Below are positions 32,920 through 42,665 of a stretch of DNA of 64,000 bases, in pieces. The number at the start of each line of letters is the position of its first letter. Within the stretch, counting starts at the first letter, position 1. The notes under the pieces were generated by a model that saw only the letters and a program-made list of their open reading frames with translations, was not told where the DNA came from and did not search any database. Both the position numbers and the translations under genes were made by a program. Source of the stretch: CBDCWQ01 sp965223435 (lineage in GTDB: Bacteria; Myxococcota; Kuafuiibacteriia; Kuafuiibacteriales; Kuafuiibacteriaceae); contig CBDCWQ010000018.1 of assembly GCA_965223435.1 (NCBI GenBank), positions 558,001 to 622,000 of the forward strand. Direction: 5' to 3'.

Positions 32920-34656
32920 CTACTTCTTGACCTGTGTCTGACCCTGGCTACCCGCAGTACTCGGTCTTCTGTAGTTAATCTTGAGGGCTTCCAAGAGGCG
33001 GTGGTGCGCGGGGAGTCGAGCGGAGAAGAAGTCCCAGTTGCGGATCTCCTTCGGGGACCAAACGATCTCTGAGAGCGCCAGCAGTCGTGGGAACACCATA
33101 TACTCTACCTGGTCCCAGGTTTTCATGTACTCGGTCCAGACGTTGGCTTGAGCGCCGAGGATATGGCGGACTTCGTCCTTGTTCAGCTCTTGAGGAATGG
33201 GATCGAATCCGTAGACCTTGGAGAGGGGGAGCAGGCCGCCGATGGCGAGTGGCTCGTTCTTGGGGTCGTCCTGGTAGTAGTCGAAATACAGATACTTCTG
33301 TGGCGTCATGATGGCGTCATGCCGTTTTCGGGCCGCCTCGAGGCCGCCCTTGATGCCACGCCAAGACATGACGGTGGCCCCTGGTGCCAGGCCGCCCTCG
33401 AGGATTTCTTCCCAGCCAATGAGTTGCCGCCCCTTTTGATTCAGAAATCGTTGGATTCTTTGGATGAAGTAACTTTGCAGTGCTTCTTCGTTGGCCAGCC
33501 CTTCTTGCTGCATGAGAGCTTGGGCTTCCTTGCTGGAACGCCAGCGGGTTTTGGGCGCTTCGTCACCGCCGACATGGATGTATCGACTTGGAAACAATTC
33601 AACGACTTCACTCAGGACGTTTTCTAGAAATTGAAAGGTCTGTTCTGTGGGGCAGTATATGTCTTCAAATACTCCCCATCGGGTTTCGACGCCGAAGGGA
33701 CCATGGGTGCAGGCAAGGTCTGGGTAGGCTGCGAGGGCGGCTACCGAATGCCCGGGCATCTCAATTTCTGGGATGATGGTGATGTGGCGTTCGGCCGCGT
33801 AGGTTACAAGATCCCGGACTTCGGTTTGGGTGTAGTAGCCGCCGTGCGTGGTGTTGTCTCCCACGTACGGGGCTTTTTTTCTGCCGACCATCGTTTCTCT
33901 TCGGTAGGCGCCCACCGAAGTCAGTCGGGGGTATTTTTTGATCTCGATGCGCCCTTGATCGTCGGTGAGGTGCCAGTGGAAGGTATTGAGCTTGTAGAGC
34001 GCCATGGCGTCGATGAGCTTCTTGATCTTGGCGATGGGAAAAAAGTGCCGAGCGACGTCGAGGTGAAGGCCGCGGTACGAGAAACGAGGTTCGTCTTCGA
34101 TTCGGAGCGCCGGGAGCTGCCAGCCGGTTGCTGAGGAACGGGGGGCTGACATGAGAAGCAGTTGGCGCAGTGTCTGGACGCCATAGAACATCCCCGCGGC
34201 GGTTTGCGCGCGGATCTCTATCTTGCTGGGGTTGATTTCAAGATGGTAGGCTTCTTTGCCCTCAATTTTGACTCCTCTCTTGAGGACGATCGTGTTTTTG
34301 GTGGAGCTGGTGCGTCGAACAGACCTCTGGCCTTCGGCCGACCGGATGACAGGCAAGGGGAATCCTTTTTGGTCTCGCAACGGCTCGGCCAAGCGTTCTG
34401 CTATGCGCCTAAGTGCATCATCGCCGGTCGGAACCACAATCTGGGTCTTGGGCCCCACGACGAAGTGGCCGTCGCTCATCCTCAGGATCTTGGGGGCTGG
34501 GATCAGGTCCGGTGTGGGTGATGTTGTGGCGCAGGTGGATTGGCAGCTGATCGTTGCCATCAGCACGCTTGTGCCCCAAAGACACGCCGAGCGTACGCCC
34601 CATTGTGAAATCCGTTCTGTTTGTATGGGGCTTTCTGTGGGGCACATCGGTGACAT
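32920..34656 (-). CDS. Beta-N-acetylhexosaminidase lipoprotein (GH20)
   Basis: The 578-residue precursor ends its signal in lipobox MATISC (Cys38). A GH20 N-terminal domain (LIPAPKILRMSDGHFVVGPKT) fills about 50-190 and leads into the catalytic TIM barrel: FSYRGLHLDVARHFFPIAKIKKLIDAMALYK, FHWHLTDDQGRIEIKKYP, IIPEIEMPGHS, and IHVGGDEAPKT with catalytic Asp365-Glu366. LIGWEEILEGGLAPGATVMSWRG and GAQANVWTEYM complete the barrel. The enzyme removes terminal GlcNAc or GalNAc by substrate-assisted catalysis, acting in the periplasm or on the surface on chitin fragments, peptidoglycan or glycoprotein sugars. It converges on the large orphan gene with an 8-bp gap and diverges from the RHS gene. Confidence 0.93.
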   Translation of the reverse strand: MSPMCPTESPIQTERISQWGVRSACLWGTSVLMATISCQSTCATTSPTPDLIPAPKILRMSDGHFVVGPKTQIVVPTGDDALRRIAERLAEPLRDQKGFPLPVIRSAEGQRSVRRTSSTKNTIVLKRGVKIEGKEAYHLEINPSKIEIRAQTAAGMFYGVQTLRQLLLMSAPRSSATGWQLPALRIEDEPRFSYRGLHLDVARHFFPIAKIKKLIDAMALYKLNTFHWHLTDDQGRIEIKKYPRLTSVGAYRRETMVGRKKAPYVGDNTTHGGYYTQTEVRDLVTYAAERHITIIPEIEMPGHSVAALAAYPDLACTHGPFGVETRWGVFEDIYCPTEQTFQFLENVLSEVVELFPSRYIHVGGDEAPKTRWRSSKEAQALMQQEGLANEEALQSYFIQRIQRFLNQKGRQLIGWEEILEGGLAPGATVMSWRGIKGGLEAARKRHDAIMTPQKYLYFDYYQDDPKNEPLAIGGLLPLSKVYGFDPIPQELNKDEVRHILGAQANVWTEYMKTWDQVEYMVFPRLLALSEIVWSPKEIRNWDFFSARLPAHHRLLEALKINYRRPSTAGSQGQTQVKK

Positions 34657-35243
34657 CTGTCTGGGTACATGAGTTACCCATTTTTTGGCTTTTGTCCTCC
34701 TCTACACCGGACTGAAGGCGTTCACTTTGGGGTTTGCCTAGTTGTGACGCGGACAAGATAAGACACGTTCGGAATGAATTGTTGGCTTTCACAACTCGAC
34801 CGTGATTTAACTGGAGTTGGTTCGGTTACCAGAACGCGATCTGCCAGATAGGCGTGTAGACACATAGCCGTACGCGTACTGATACCGGTTGTTAAGCGCT
34901 CGCTTTGCGCTTATGTGAGCATCTTTTCTTGCACAACACGTCGTTGGCTGTTGCGCGCACCCAACAATATCTGTCTGCTCAGCACAACATACGGAAACAT
35001 TCATTCTCAATTCCGAAGCGTCGTTTTGGTGGTCCCCATATTGCTTCATCAGTGGGCATGAAGTTCAGGAGACATCTCGTGTCACAAGCAGAGATGACGC
35101 GCAAGGAAAACAGAGCATACCCAGTTCTAGGTCAGAGAAATATGGTTTCATTAAATGTTTCTCTGGGTCAAAACGCGAGCGGTCGAAAAGACGCGATCCA
35201 AACATTGAAGGACGGACCCCATGCAGTCGTTTCAAGTCACACA
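34657..35243. other. Long divergent gap upstream of the RHS lipoprotein gene
   Basis: This 587-bp stretch separates the GH20 gene from the signal-peptide start of the RHS protein. The RHS frame is open from 34905, but that part has no signal peptide and no domain, so I treat it as untranslated. A perfect 7-bp inverted repeat, TAAGCGC/GCGCTTA with a 7-base loop, lies at 34893-34913. No T tract follows it. No small gene was recognised. Confidence 0.4.
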
Positions 35244-38200
35244 ATGACTCGAAACGACTCTGCGGCGGTACGAAGAGCAGCTCGTACAACATCGCTTATC
35301 GTTCTCAGTACAATGATTGGATTAAGTAGTTGCGGGCCTAACGGAAACGGTCGTGAGGCTGATGACTCAGCTTTGCCCACTTCCGGGACTTGGACCCCTT
35401 GGATCAGCAGAGACACGCCTGGCCTCAAAGGCGATTTTGAGCAACGCCACCACTACGAGGACGAAAATCGTATCCCCTGCGAGCAGCCGACAGACATTCA
35501 ATGCCGCACAAAAAAAAGCTCCAAGCCTGCATCCACAACGGGGCAGACCTTTTTCGAAGACTACACCTGTACGCTTGAAAAAGGTCTCGTGTGCTTGAAC
35601 GACGAATCACAACAATGCCTTGACTACCAAGTTCGGTACTTCTGTCCCGAAAATGCCCCGCCAGTCACTGAACCCCAGTTGCCGGATGTTCCCCCGAAAA
35701 AGATCGCTGTAGGGACCTTGCCGGGAACAGTCGCAGTTGACCAAGCCGGGCGTGCCATCTACCAGATTCCGTTGAAGGAGCCTCCAGCCAGTGGAGGGGT
35801 GACGCCAAACCTGAGCATCGCCTACCAAAGTGGGGGAACCAACGGAATTTTGGGGAGAGGCTGGCAGCTGGTAGGACCTTCGGTCATCAGTAGATCGCCA
35901 GCCGCCAAAGAATACGATGGCTTCCTAGATCCGGTTGACTTCGATAAGAATGATCAGCTTGAGCTCGATGGCCAAAGACTCATCAAAGTTGGCGAACATA
36001 AATCCGGAAGCAGGGTCACTCACGCAATCTACCGCACCGCAATCGAGAGCCGCTTCCGCGTCGTCGCAAGGCTCGACGCCGCAGGTCAACCCTGGCAATT
36101 CACCGTGGATGGACCGGATCGATCTGTAAGATACTACGGAACCAATGAACATGGGAGAATTTTCGACAAAGACGGTTCTTTTGCCTGGTTCATGCAAAAG
36201 TCTGAGGATTTTTCAGGGAACTACACGGAGTATGATTTTAAGGACGGTCTTCTCCGCGAAATTCGCTACTCCGGAAACGACAAGGTCTCGATGAAGCCCT
36301 ATGCAACCGTTGAGCTCAAGTATGAACCGCGACCTGACGTGCAACTACTCTATGCAGGAGGCACATCCATTCGAAGGCTTGACCAAAGGCTGAAGAAAAT
36401 CGTGTACCAAGTTGAAGAAGACGGCACTAAGCGTCACGTTCGTGAGTACCGATTCGACTATCAAACGAGCAAACTGACAGGAAACAGCAATCTCATTTCG
36501 GTGCAAGAGGTCGCCGGACTCAACGCAAACGAAGAATCACTCGCGTTGCCTCCCACACGATTTGTATGGAGAAATGGAAGTTCACTTGGGTTGCGGTTTC
36601 CAAAGGCATCCAATATTGTAGCGCCGAACGAGGACTCGGTTGACGTTCTTGCTCGTGGCGACTTCGATGGGGACGCAAAAATTGACTTTATCATGGGACA
36701 AGCCACCAAGAAGGGGCGCATCAGCAAAACTGCAAATACGCTACATATCTACCTCTCTTCGCGCGCCTTCACTCGTGAAGACGCCGGACTGGTGCTTCCT
36801 ACCAAACAATATTCTGGCTACGAGCGCCAGATCATTACGAGCAACGATTTTGATGGAGACGGTCTGACCGACTTGTTGATGGGGTATGTGAACAAGGATG
36901 GACAGTGGCGAGTCAACCCGGCGCCGAAAATGTACTTTTCAAATGGTGATGGTTCTTTCGCCTCGTTGGCGATAGAAAAGGAAGCCTGTCACAATGTTCT
37001 TCGAGGCGTGGGAGACTTCAACGGCGATGGATACGCCGACTTGTTAATGCAAGATTGCATTCTGTTCGCCAATCCCGGCTCAAAACGAAGTGCTCGAAAG
37101 CTCATCACAAAGAAGCATTCTTTGTTGGGAACAAGCGTCAAGACCGTTTGGCAAGTGTACGTAGCAGAGCTCGACGGAGATGGGCGAGCAGATATCATCA
37201 CGGAGAAAAGCGCAACACCATACTGCAATGCAAGAAAAACGACCTACAATACCTATGTTTCTGCAGGAGAAAAGACAGACGGAACCTGGAACTTCGAAGC
37301 CAGGGAGGAACATACCGGTGGAGAGGGATGGAGAATCGTGGGCATCGCCGATTTTAACGGAGATGGACTCACCGACATGCTCAGAGGGCTGTCCAGCGAA
37401 ACCACAACTTGGTGTAAACCAACGGCCAAGTTCAATCAGTTGTACTTGCGCCCGTCAAAAGGCAACGGATTCATGGCAGATTGGCGCTCGACCCTAAAAA
37501 TATTTCCGGCCCCTCGCCGAGTGTACGGCGCCGCTGATATGGATGGGGACGGGCGGGCCGACGTTCGTTTTGGGAATATGCTTTATCGGTTCACCGGAAA
37601 AGAGTTCGTTGGGCGTGGCATCCCCGGAGTGACGAAGGACGAAGAAGTTAAGGTGATGGGCGATATGGGAGGAGACGGGATCCCAGACTACGTCATTGCT
37701 CCGGTTGATAAAGACAGACTTATCGCAGCGCGAGCAGAAATGCGCGCATACAACTCGGACACGACTTACATCAATGAAATCACCAAAATAGAAAATGGCC
37801 TAGGCAGCATTGCAAAGATTGAATATGAACGAATAACCGACCCGGATGTCTACACACGAGGAACAGATGCGGTTTTCCCCAAGCGTGACTTCTTCGCACC
37901 CTACGTTGTGGTGTCCAAGCTGTATGAGGACAACGGGTTGTTTCCCATCACCCAGGCCAAGGCGTTCAATGTTACGCGATACGAGTACGAAGAAGGGATT
38001 TACGACGTTGAAGCGCGTCAATTCACTGGCTTCAAGACTCAGCGCACCATCGACGAAGCCCGCGGATCTGCAATAACCGCAACCTACGATCAAGGTTTTC
38101 CGTGCAGAGGGCAACTCAGGAAAAAGACGGTAAGCGTCAACTTTGGGACGAGCTCCGAACAAATCGTGCGGGAAGTCACTCACGATCTTCAATACATTGC

Positions 38201-41200
38201 CGTCGGTGACTTAAACCAAGATGGCCTCCCCGCGGAACCCGTTCCGGCTAGATGTGGAGATATCAATCCTCAGCCTGGATTGACCTATTTTCCATTCGCT
38301 GGTTCCTCGACACAAAAAATGTGGGAAGTGGGTAAAAGCCAGCCCTGGGAGCAAAGCAGCAAGAACTTTAAGGTCGACCACGTTGGTAACATGCGACTAG
38401 AAGAAGCCGTTCATTCCGATAGGAGCACGGATCAAATTCACCGCGAGTTTGAATACTACACCAAGAATATCGGCGTGTGGATTCCCGGCAGAATCACTTT
38501 CGAGAGGGCTGTCGCAGCGCAGCCAGGAAGCGAAATCGTCCGGAAGAAGAGATTTGAGTATGTGAACGGCTACATGAGATACGAAACCAGGGACGAAGGG
38601 ACAGAACACGAGCTTAAACTTCGTACAGACTACGACGCGTTTGGTAACAAAACGGTCACGTATATTTCTGGCAGGCCAGAAGAGTCCCACGTTTTTGACA
38701 AGAAGGGGCGGTTCCCTATCTGTACCAAAAACGCAGCTGGGCATCTTCAGGTTCGCGAATACGACGCGGGCTGGGGGCTAGAAACACGGGTTGTGGACGC
38801 CAACGCGTTGGCTCGGGACAACATCACCGAATGCCCGACAACTAAGACCAAAAACACCCTTAGCTCCACGAAGATCCAGTATGATGCTCTGGGCCGAAAG
38901 ACCAAAGAGTTTCTTCCTCACGCGGGTTCGCAGCTGATAGTCAAGGAGTATGTAACCAGCCTTCACGAAGACGGCAACTCGAAGTATCGTCAAGCGGTAC
39001 GGTCGTCCGGGTCACCGCTCACGCACATTGATTTTGACCGTTTGGAACGGCCGATCAGAGAGGCCACGGGAGCACAAGGTAACAGTGTAGCAAACACTAC
39101 GATATGGAATGTCAACCGCACCGTGTACGATACCCTGGGCCGCAAAAAGTTTGAATCAAACAATTATCGAGTAAGCAACATCGAAGCCGATACGGAAGCA
39201 CCGTTGTGGCGGGCGTTTGAGTACGACAGTTTCGATCGCGTAACACGTAGTACGAACTTTGACACCGTGGTCACAAGGGTTGTCTACGATGGCAGAAAAG
39301 AGACAACTCACATTGAGGATGCCGATGGTGTTCAAATCTCCCAAGAAGTTCAGGTCAAAGATGCGCGAGGAAGATTGATCGAGACGGAAGACGATCAGGG
39401 CGGACTTCTTTTGATGCAGTACGACGTCGCAGGCCGGGTCACCAAGAGCTCTGCAGTGGGGGAAAACAAAACCGTGGTGACGGAGATGAAGTACGATCTT
39501 CTCGGGAACCGGACGGCACTCATCGATCAGAGCCTAGGCCGCTGGACCTACGAGTATAATAAAAGAGGTCGACTCACAGCACAAACGGATGGCCTTGGTC
39601 GGACGACCACTATGGAGCACGATGCTCTAGGACGTATGACAAAAAGGACAATGCCCGAAGGTACCGAGGAATGGGTGTATGATCGCTTGGATGGTCACGT
39701 CGCAATCGGAAAGATGCTCATGGAAGTGGGTTTGCCGGATGGTGGGTCACGACCTACGCGCCGCTATCGGTACGATGAGATAGGCCGATTGGAAATATCG
39801 GAAAGCGTCGTACGAGACGCGAAAGCAACCATTGATCACAAATATGATGTGTACAACAACGTTACGCAGCGTAACTACAGCGTGGATGGAGAAACATGGT
39901 ATCGACTGACATATCACTATGATAGGAGCGGTCACCTTAGCGGACTTTTGGGCTCCGACGGGAGAACTTGGTTTTCCGATGTTGAATACGATGCAGCAGG
40001 CGAAGCTACATCATACGTCAATGGCGCAAACATTGAGTCAAAGACAATATACAACAAGAAAACGAGGCTACCGACCTGGGTCAAAGCGTCCAAAAACTCG
40101 ACGGACCTTATGAAGATCGAGATGAAGTATGACCTATCGGGCAACATGACTGCACGAAAGGATCACGAACTCAACGTTTGGGAAGTCTTTGGCTATGATT
40201 CTCTGAATCGACTCACGGCCAACAGCTGGCTGGCGGGCAAGCGGCCCGAATCGACGTGGAAATATGACTCACTCGGGAATATTACGCACCGAGATGATAC
40301 GTATTATACGCAAGCAGGCACAAAGGTAACCGAGGGCAAGACCTTTGCCTATCAAGGGAACCGACCACACGCGGTTACTGCCGTCGGCGACGTTTCCTAT
40401 CTATATGACGAACACGGCAACATGACCCAAAGAGGGAACTCGAAAGTCGCGTGGACATCATTCAACATGCCATCCGAGATGTGGACCGAATCCACCGGGG
40501 ATTCTTCGCCAACCTTTGAGAGCGAGTTGCGCTATGATGCTGCCCATCAGCAGGTATTTCGGCGTACCACGGAAGAATGGACTGGAACGACGGTATACGA
40601 GGACGCTGAAGACCTCGATACCGCCGGTTGGGACATCTACGATGCCACGCCCGCTGGCGCTACAGTAGAGAATGTTTCTGACCCCGAACGGGAGGGGCGT
40701 GTTATTCAGCTCAGTGGCTCAGGCATACACAACGGTTTTCGCCTCCGGCGATCGGATGGCGCGCCTTGGAACATGGCAAGTCACTCTTTGCTCAGCTGGG
40801 ATATGAAGTTCACAGGCGAGTTCACTTTCTATGTCAGCGTGGATACAACCGCCGGTCACCGATACCTTCAATACGACTCCCGGAACGACGATCAGCTGAA
40901 GGTGGACGCGAGCTACATTCATCATGGCTTGGGTGATGCCGCCAAAAATGGACAATGGCAGACCGTCGCCCGCGACCTCGAAGCAGATATCCTCGACGCA
41001 GAACCTGGCAATAAGCTTATTCGAGTGAAGGCGTTCTTGGTGCGTGGAGACGGCCGTGTCGACAACATTGGTGCACCGCTGTCCGACTCGGAGAGAGGGC
41101 GCCGCACGAAGGACAAATACTTTTGGTTCCAGGATTTTGAGAGGACCGACGTCTATGAGGAAACGTGTAGTGACAATGATAACTGCGTTGGCAACTGGAG

Positions 41201-42662
41201 CAAAGGCGCCTATGTACTCAACATCGCAGGCCCTATGGGGCTCATGGGAAGCATTGCGCTCAGCGCGCCATCAACCGGTGAGCGATCGTACTTTCTGACA
41301 GACCATCTGGGCACTGTGGTTGCAAGAACTGACCACGAAGGCACGCTGGAAGAGCGGTACAGCTACGATGCGTGGGGCCGTCGTCGTGATTTTGTAAGTG
41401 CAGTCCCGTACAGCGTTCTTGCGATGGCCCGAAACTGGACCAGAAATGCCTTCACTGACCGTGGGTATACCGGCCAAGAAATGATGGATGCTTTTGGACT
41501 AGTCCACATGAAAGGAAGAATCTACGACCCTGAAATCGGTCGGTTCTTGAGTCCGGATCCATTTGTCCGAGACAAGGCCAACCTGCAGGCGCACAATCGA
41601 TATTCGTATGTGCTCAACAATCCATTGGTGCATACCGATCCCAGCGGTTTTTTCCTAAGCGGGTTCAAAAAGTTCATGCGAAGAGTCATGCGCTTTTTTA
41701 AGCGCTATGGTGGAATGATCGCGGCGGCTATAGCAGGTGCCTTTACGGGCGGACTCGCGCTTGCGCTTACGCCCCTCGCTTGGAGCGCAATGACTACGGC
41801 CACCGTCATTGGTATGGTTTCTGGATTTACCACCAGCTTCATGAGTGCAGTGATCGGGGGGCAGGGGCTCTCCGCTGCATTGAAAGCAGGTTTGCGCGGG
41901 GGCTTGGTCTCGGGGGTGATGGCCGGGGTATCAGCGCATGTTTTGAGTGCTATCCATGCAAAATACACTCCTGCCGACAAAATGCGGGCGGAGTTTGTGC
42001 ATGTGACGAAAAGAGGAAAATGGACAGTCATACGTCGCAACGTGCCGATGAGCGAAGTCAACGGTAAGGGCATCGTCATGTTCGGAAATGGGCAATCCAA
42101 TGATCTCGCCCGGGCGGCAAAGCTCGGTCTTCAGCGTACGGGGAAGGATTCGTTCTACATGGCGCACAACCCCACCGTCAGCGGACCAATGGATACTATT
42201 GAGTCTGCACTGGGTAAGTTGACGGGAAGAACACCTGTGTCCGAAAGCACGGCAGAAATCCTCTCTCACATTGACCTAACGAATTCTCATCTACATGCGC
42301 ACAGCCAGGGAGGAATCATTACCCGAAATGCCTTGGTGATTCAGCAGAAGATGGGCCAGAATATGGCCGGCTTGAAAGTTGCGATGGACGGGGCGGCCGT
42401 CAATTGGGCTTCGACTTCTCTGCTCTTCAAGACCTTTGGTGTAGAACTCCCCGCCAAAGCTTTCACGGGGCATGCCTGGGACATGATACACAACCTGCTG
42501 GGTTACAATGCATTGTTCCCTGTCCCGAACCCTTACCGGATTGCGGGTTCTGTCCTGCTGGCCCCCTGGGTATTTAAAGGTGGACCGGTTAGTCCCCATG
42601 GCGATGCTGGTGGTGGTGCGGCGGTGCGCTGGATACCACAGGCTTACGGTGGTTTCAAATAG
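35244..42662 (+). CDS. Giant SpvB/RHS lipoprotein with lipase-like C-terminal tip
   Basis: From ATG 35244 the product has 2472 residues and a lipoprotein signal ending GLSSC (Cys30). In order it contains an SpvB-type entry (about 150-450; GGVTPNLSIAYQSGGTNGILGRGW) and six or seven FG-GAP loops (about 460-820; DFDGDGLTDLLMG, DFNGDGYADLLM). YD/RHS repeats (about 1250-1750) and an inserted beta-sandwich (about 1785-1945; GWDIYDATPAGATVENVSD, YIHHGLGDAAKNGQWQTVARDL), known from other exported proteins and carbohydrate-binding-like, come next. The RHS core (about 2010-2140; YDAWGRRR, KGRIYDPEIGRFLSPDPF, NRYSYVLNNPLVHTDPSG) precedes a 330-residue tip with a hydrophobic stretch and AHSQGG (Ser2354), a lipase-type nucleophile motif. 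The gene is visibly richer in A than the housekeeping genes. No immunity gene is recognisable next to it. The real start is uncertain because no good ribosome site was found. Confidence 0.82.
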   Translation: MTRNDSAAVRRAARTTSLIVLSTMIGLSSCGPNGNGREADDSALPTSGTWTPWISRDTPGLKGDFEQRHHYEDENRIPCEQPTDIQCRTKKSSKPASTTGQTFFEDYTCTLEKGLVCLNDESQQCLDYQVRYFCPENAPPVTEPQLPDVPPKKIAVGTLPGTVAVDQAGRAIYQIPLKEPPASGGVTPNLSIAYQSGGTNGILGRGWQLVGPSVISRSPAAKEYDGFLDPVDFDKNDQLELDGQRLIKVGEHKSGSRVTHAIYRTAIESRFRVVARLDAAGQPWQFTVDGPDRSVRYYGTNEHGRIFDKDGSFAWFMQKSEDFSGNYTEYDFKDGLLREIRYSGNDKVSMKPYATVELKYEPRPDVQLLYAGGTSIRRLDQRLKKIVYQVEEDGTKRHVREYRFDYQTSKLTGNSNLISVQEVAGLNANEESLALPPTRFVWRNGSSLGLRFPKASNIVAPNEDSVDVLARGDFDGDAKIDFIMGQATKKGRISKTANTLHIYLSSRAFTREDAGLVLPTKQYSGYERQIITSNDFDGDGLTDLLMGYVNKDGQWRVNPAPKMYFSNGDGSFASLAIEKEACHNVLRGVGDFNGDGYADLLMQDCILFANPGSKRSARKLITKKHSLLGTSVKTVWQVYVAELDGDGRADIITEKSATPYCNARKTTYNTYVSAGEKTDGTWNFEAREEHTGGEGWRIVGIADFNGDGLTDMLRGLSSETTTWCKPTAKFNQLYLRPSKGNGFMADWRSTLKIFPAPRRVYGAADMDGDGRADVRFGNMLYRFTGKEFVGRGIPGVTKDEEVKVMGDMGGDGIPDYVIAPVDKDRLIAARAEMRAYNSDTTYINEITKIENGLGSIAKIEYERITDPDVYTRGTDAVFPKRDFFAPYVVVSKLYEDNGLFPITQAKAFNVTRYEYEEGIYDVEARQFTGFKTQRTIDEARGSAITATYDQGFPCRGQLRKKTVSVNFGTSSEQIVREVTHDLQYIAVGDLNQDGLPAEPVPARCGDINPQPGLTYFPFAGSSTQKMWEVGKSQPWEQSSKNFKVDHVGNMRLEEAVHSDRSTDQIHREFEYYTKNIGVWIPGRITFERAVAAQPGSEIVRKKRFEYVNGYMRYETRDEGTEHELKLRTDYDAFGNKTVTYISGRPEESHVFDKKGRFPICTKNAAGHLQVREYDAGWGLETRVVDANALARDNITECPTTKTKNTLSSTKIQYDALGRKTKEFLPHAGSQLIVKEYVTSLHEDGNSKYRQAVRSSGSPLTHIDFDRLERPIREATGAQGNSVANTTIWNVNRTVYDTLGRKKFESNNYRVSNIEADTEAPLWRAFEYDSFDRVTRSTNFDTVVTRVVYDGRKETTHIEDADGVQISQEVQVKDARGRLIETEDDQGGLLLMQYDVAGRVTKSSAVGENKTVVTEMKYDLLGNRTALIDQSLGRWTYEYNKRGRLTAQTDGLGRTTTMEHDALGRMTKRTMPEGTEEWVYDRLDGHVAIGKMLMEVGLPDGGSRPTRRYRYDEIGRLEISESVVRDAKATIDHKYDVYNNVTQRNYSVDGETWYRLTYHYDRSGHLSGLLGSDGRTWFSDVEYDAAGEATSYVNGANIESKTIYNKKTRLPTWVKASKNSTDLMKIEMKYDLSGNMTARKDHELNVWEVFGYDSLNRLTANSWLAGKRPESTWKYDSLGNITHRDDTYYTQAGTKVTEGKTFAYQGNRPHAVTAVGDVSYLYDEHGNMTQRGNSKVAWTSFNMPSEMWTESTGDSSPTFESELRYDAAHQQVFRRTTEEWTGTTVYEDAEDLDTAGWDIYDATPAGATVENVSDPEREGRVIQLSGSGIHNGFRLRRSDGAPWNMASHSLLSWDMKFTGEFTFYVSVDTTAGHRYLQYDSRNDDQLKVDASYIHHGLGDAAKNGQWQTVARDLEADILDAEPGNKLIRVKAFLVRGDGRVDNIGAPLSDSERGRRTKDKYFWFQDFERTDVYEETCSDNDNCVGNWSKGAYVLNIAGPMGLMGSIALSAPSTGERSYFLTDHLGTVVARTDHEGTLEERYSYDAWGRRRDFVSAVPYSVLAMARNWTRNAFTDRGYTGQEMMDAFGLVHMKGRIYDPEIGRFLSPDPFVRDKANLQAHNRYSYVLNNPLVHTDPSGFFLSGFKKFMRRVMRFFKRYGGMIAAAIAGAFTGGLALALTPLAWSAMTTATVIGMVSGFTTSFMSAVIGGQGLSAALKAGLRGGLVSGVMAGVSAHVLSAIHAKYTPADKMRAEFVHVTKRGKWTVIRRNVPMSEVNGKGIVMFGNGQSNDLARAAKLGLQRTGKDSFYMAHNPTVSGPMDTIESALGKLTGRTPVSESTAEILSHIDLTNSHLHAHSQGGIITRNALVIQQKMGQNMAGLKVAMDGAAVNWASTSLLFKTFGVELPAKAFTGHAWDMIHNLLGYNALFPVPNPYRIAGSVLLAPWVFKGGPVSPHGDAGGGAAVRWIPQAYGGFK

Positions 42663-42665
42663 TAG

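Noticed and set aside
34893..34913. TAAGCGC/GCGCTTA hairpin as a terminator
   Set aside because: The stem is short and no T tract follows, so it does not look like a Rho-independent terminator for either neighbour.
36900..37700. FG-GAP loops in the RHS protein as EF-hand calcium sensors
   Set aside because: The spacing and the DFDGDG-x-D pattern fit beta-propeller FG-GAP/VCBS repeats, not helix-loop-helix EF hands.
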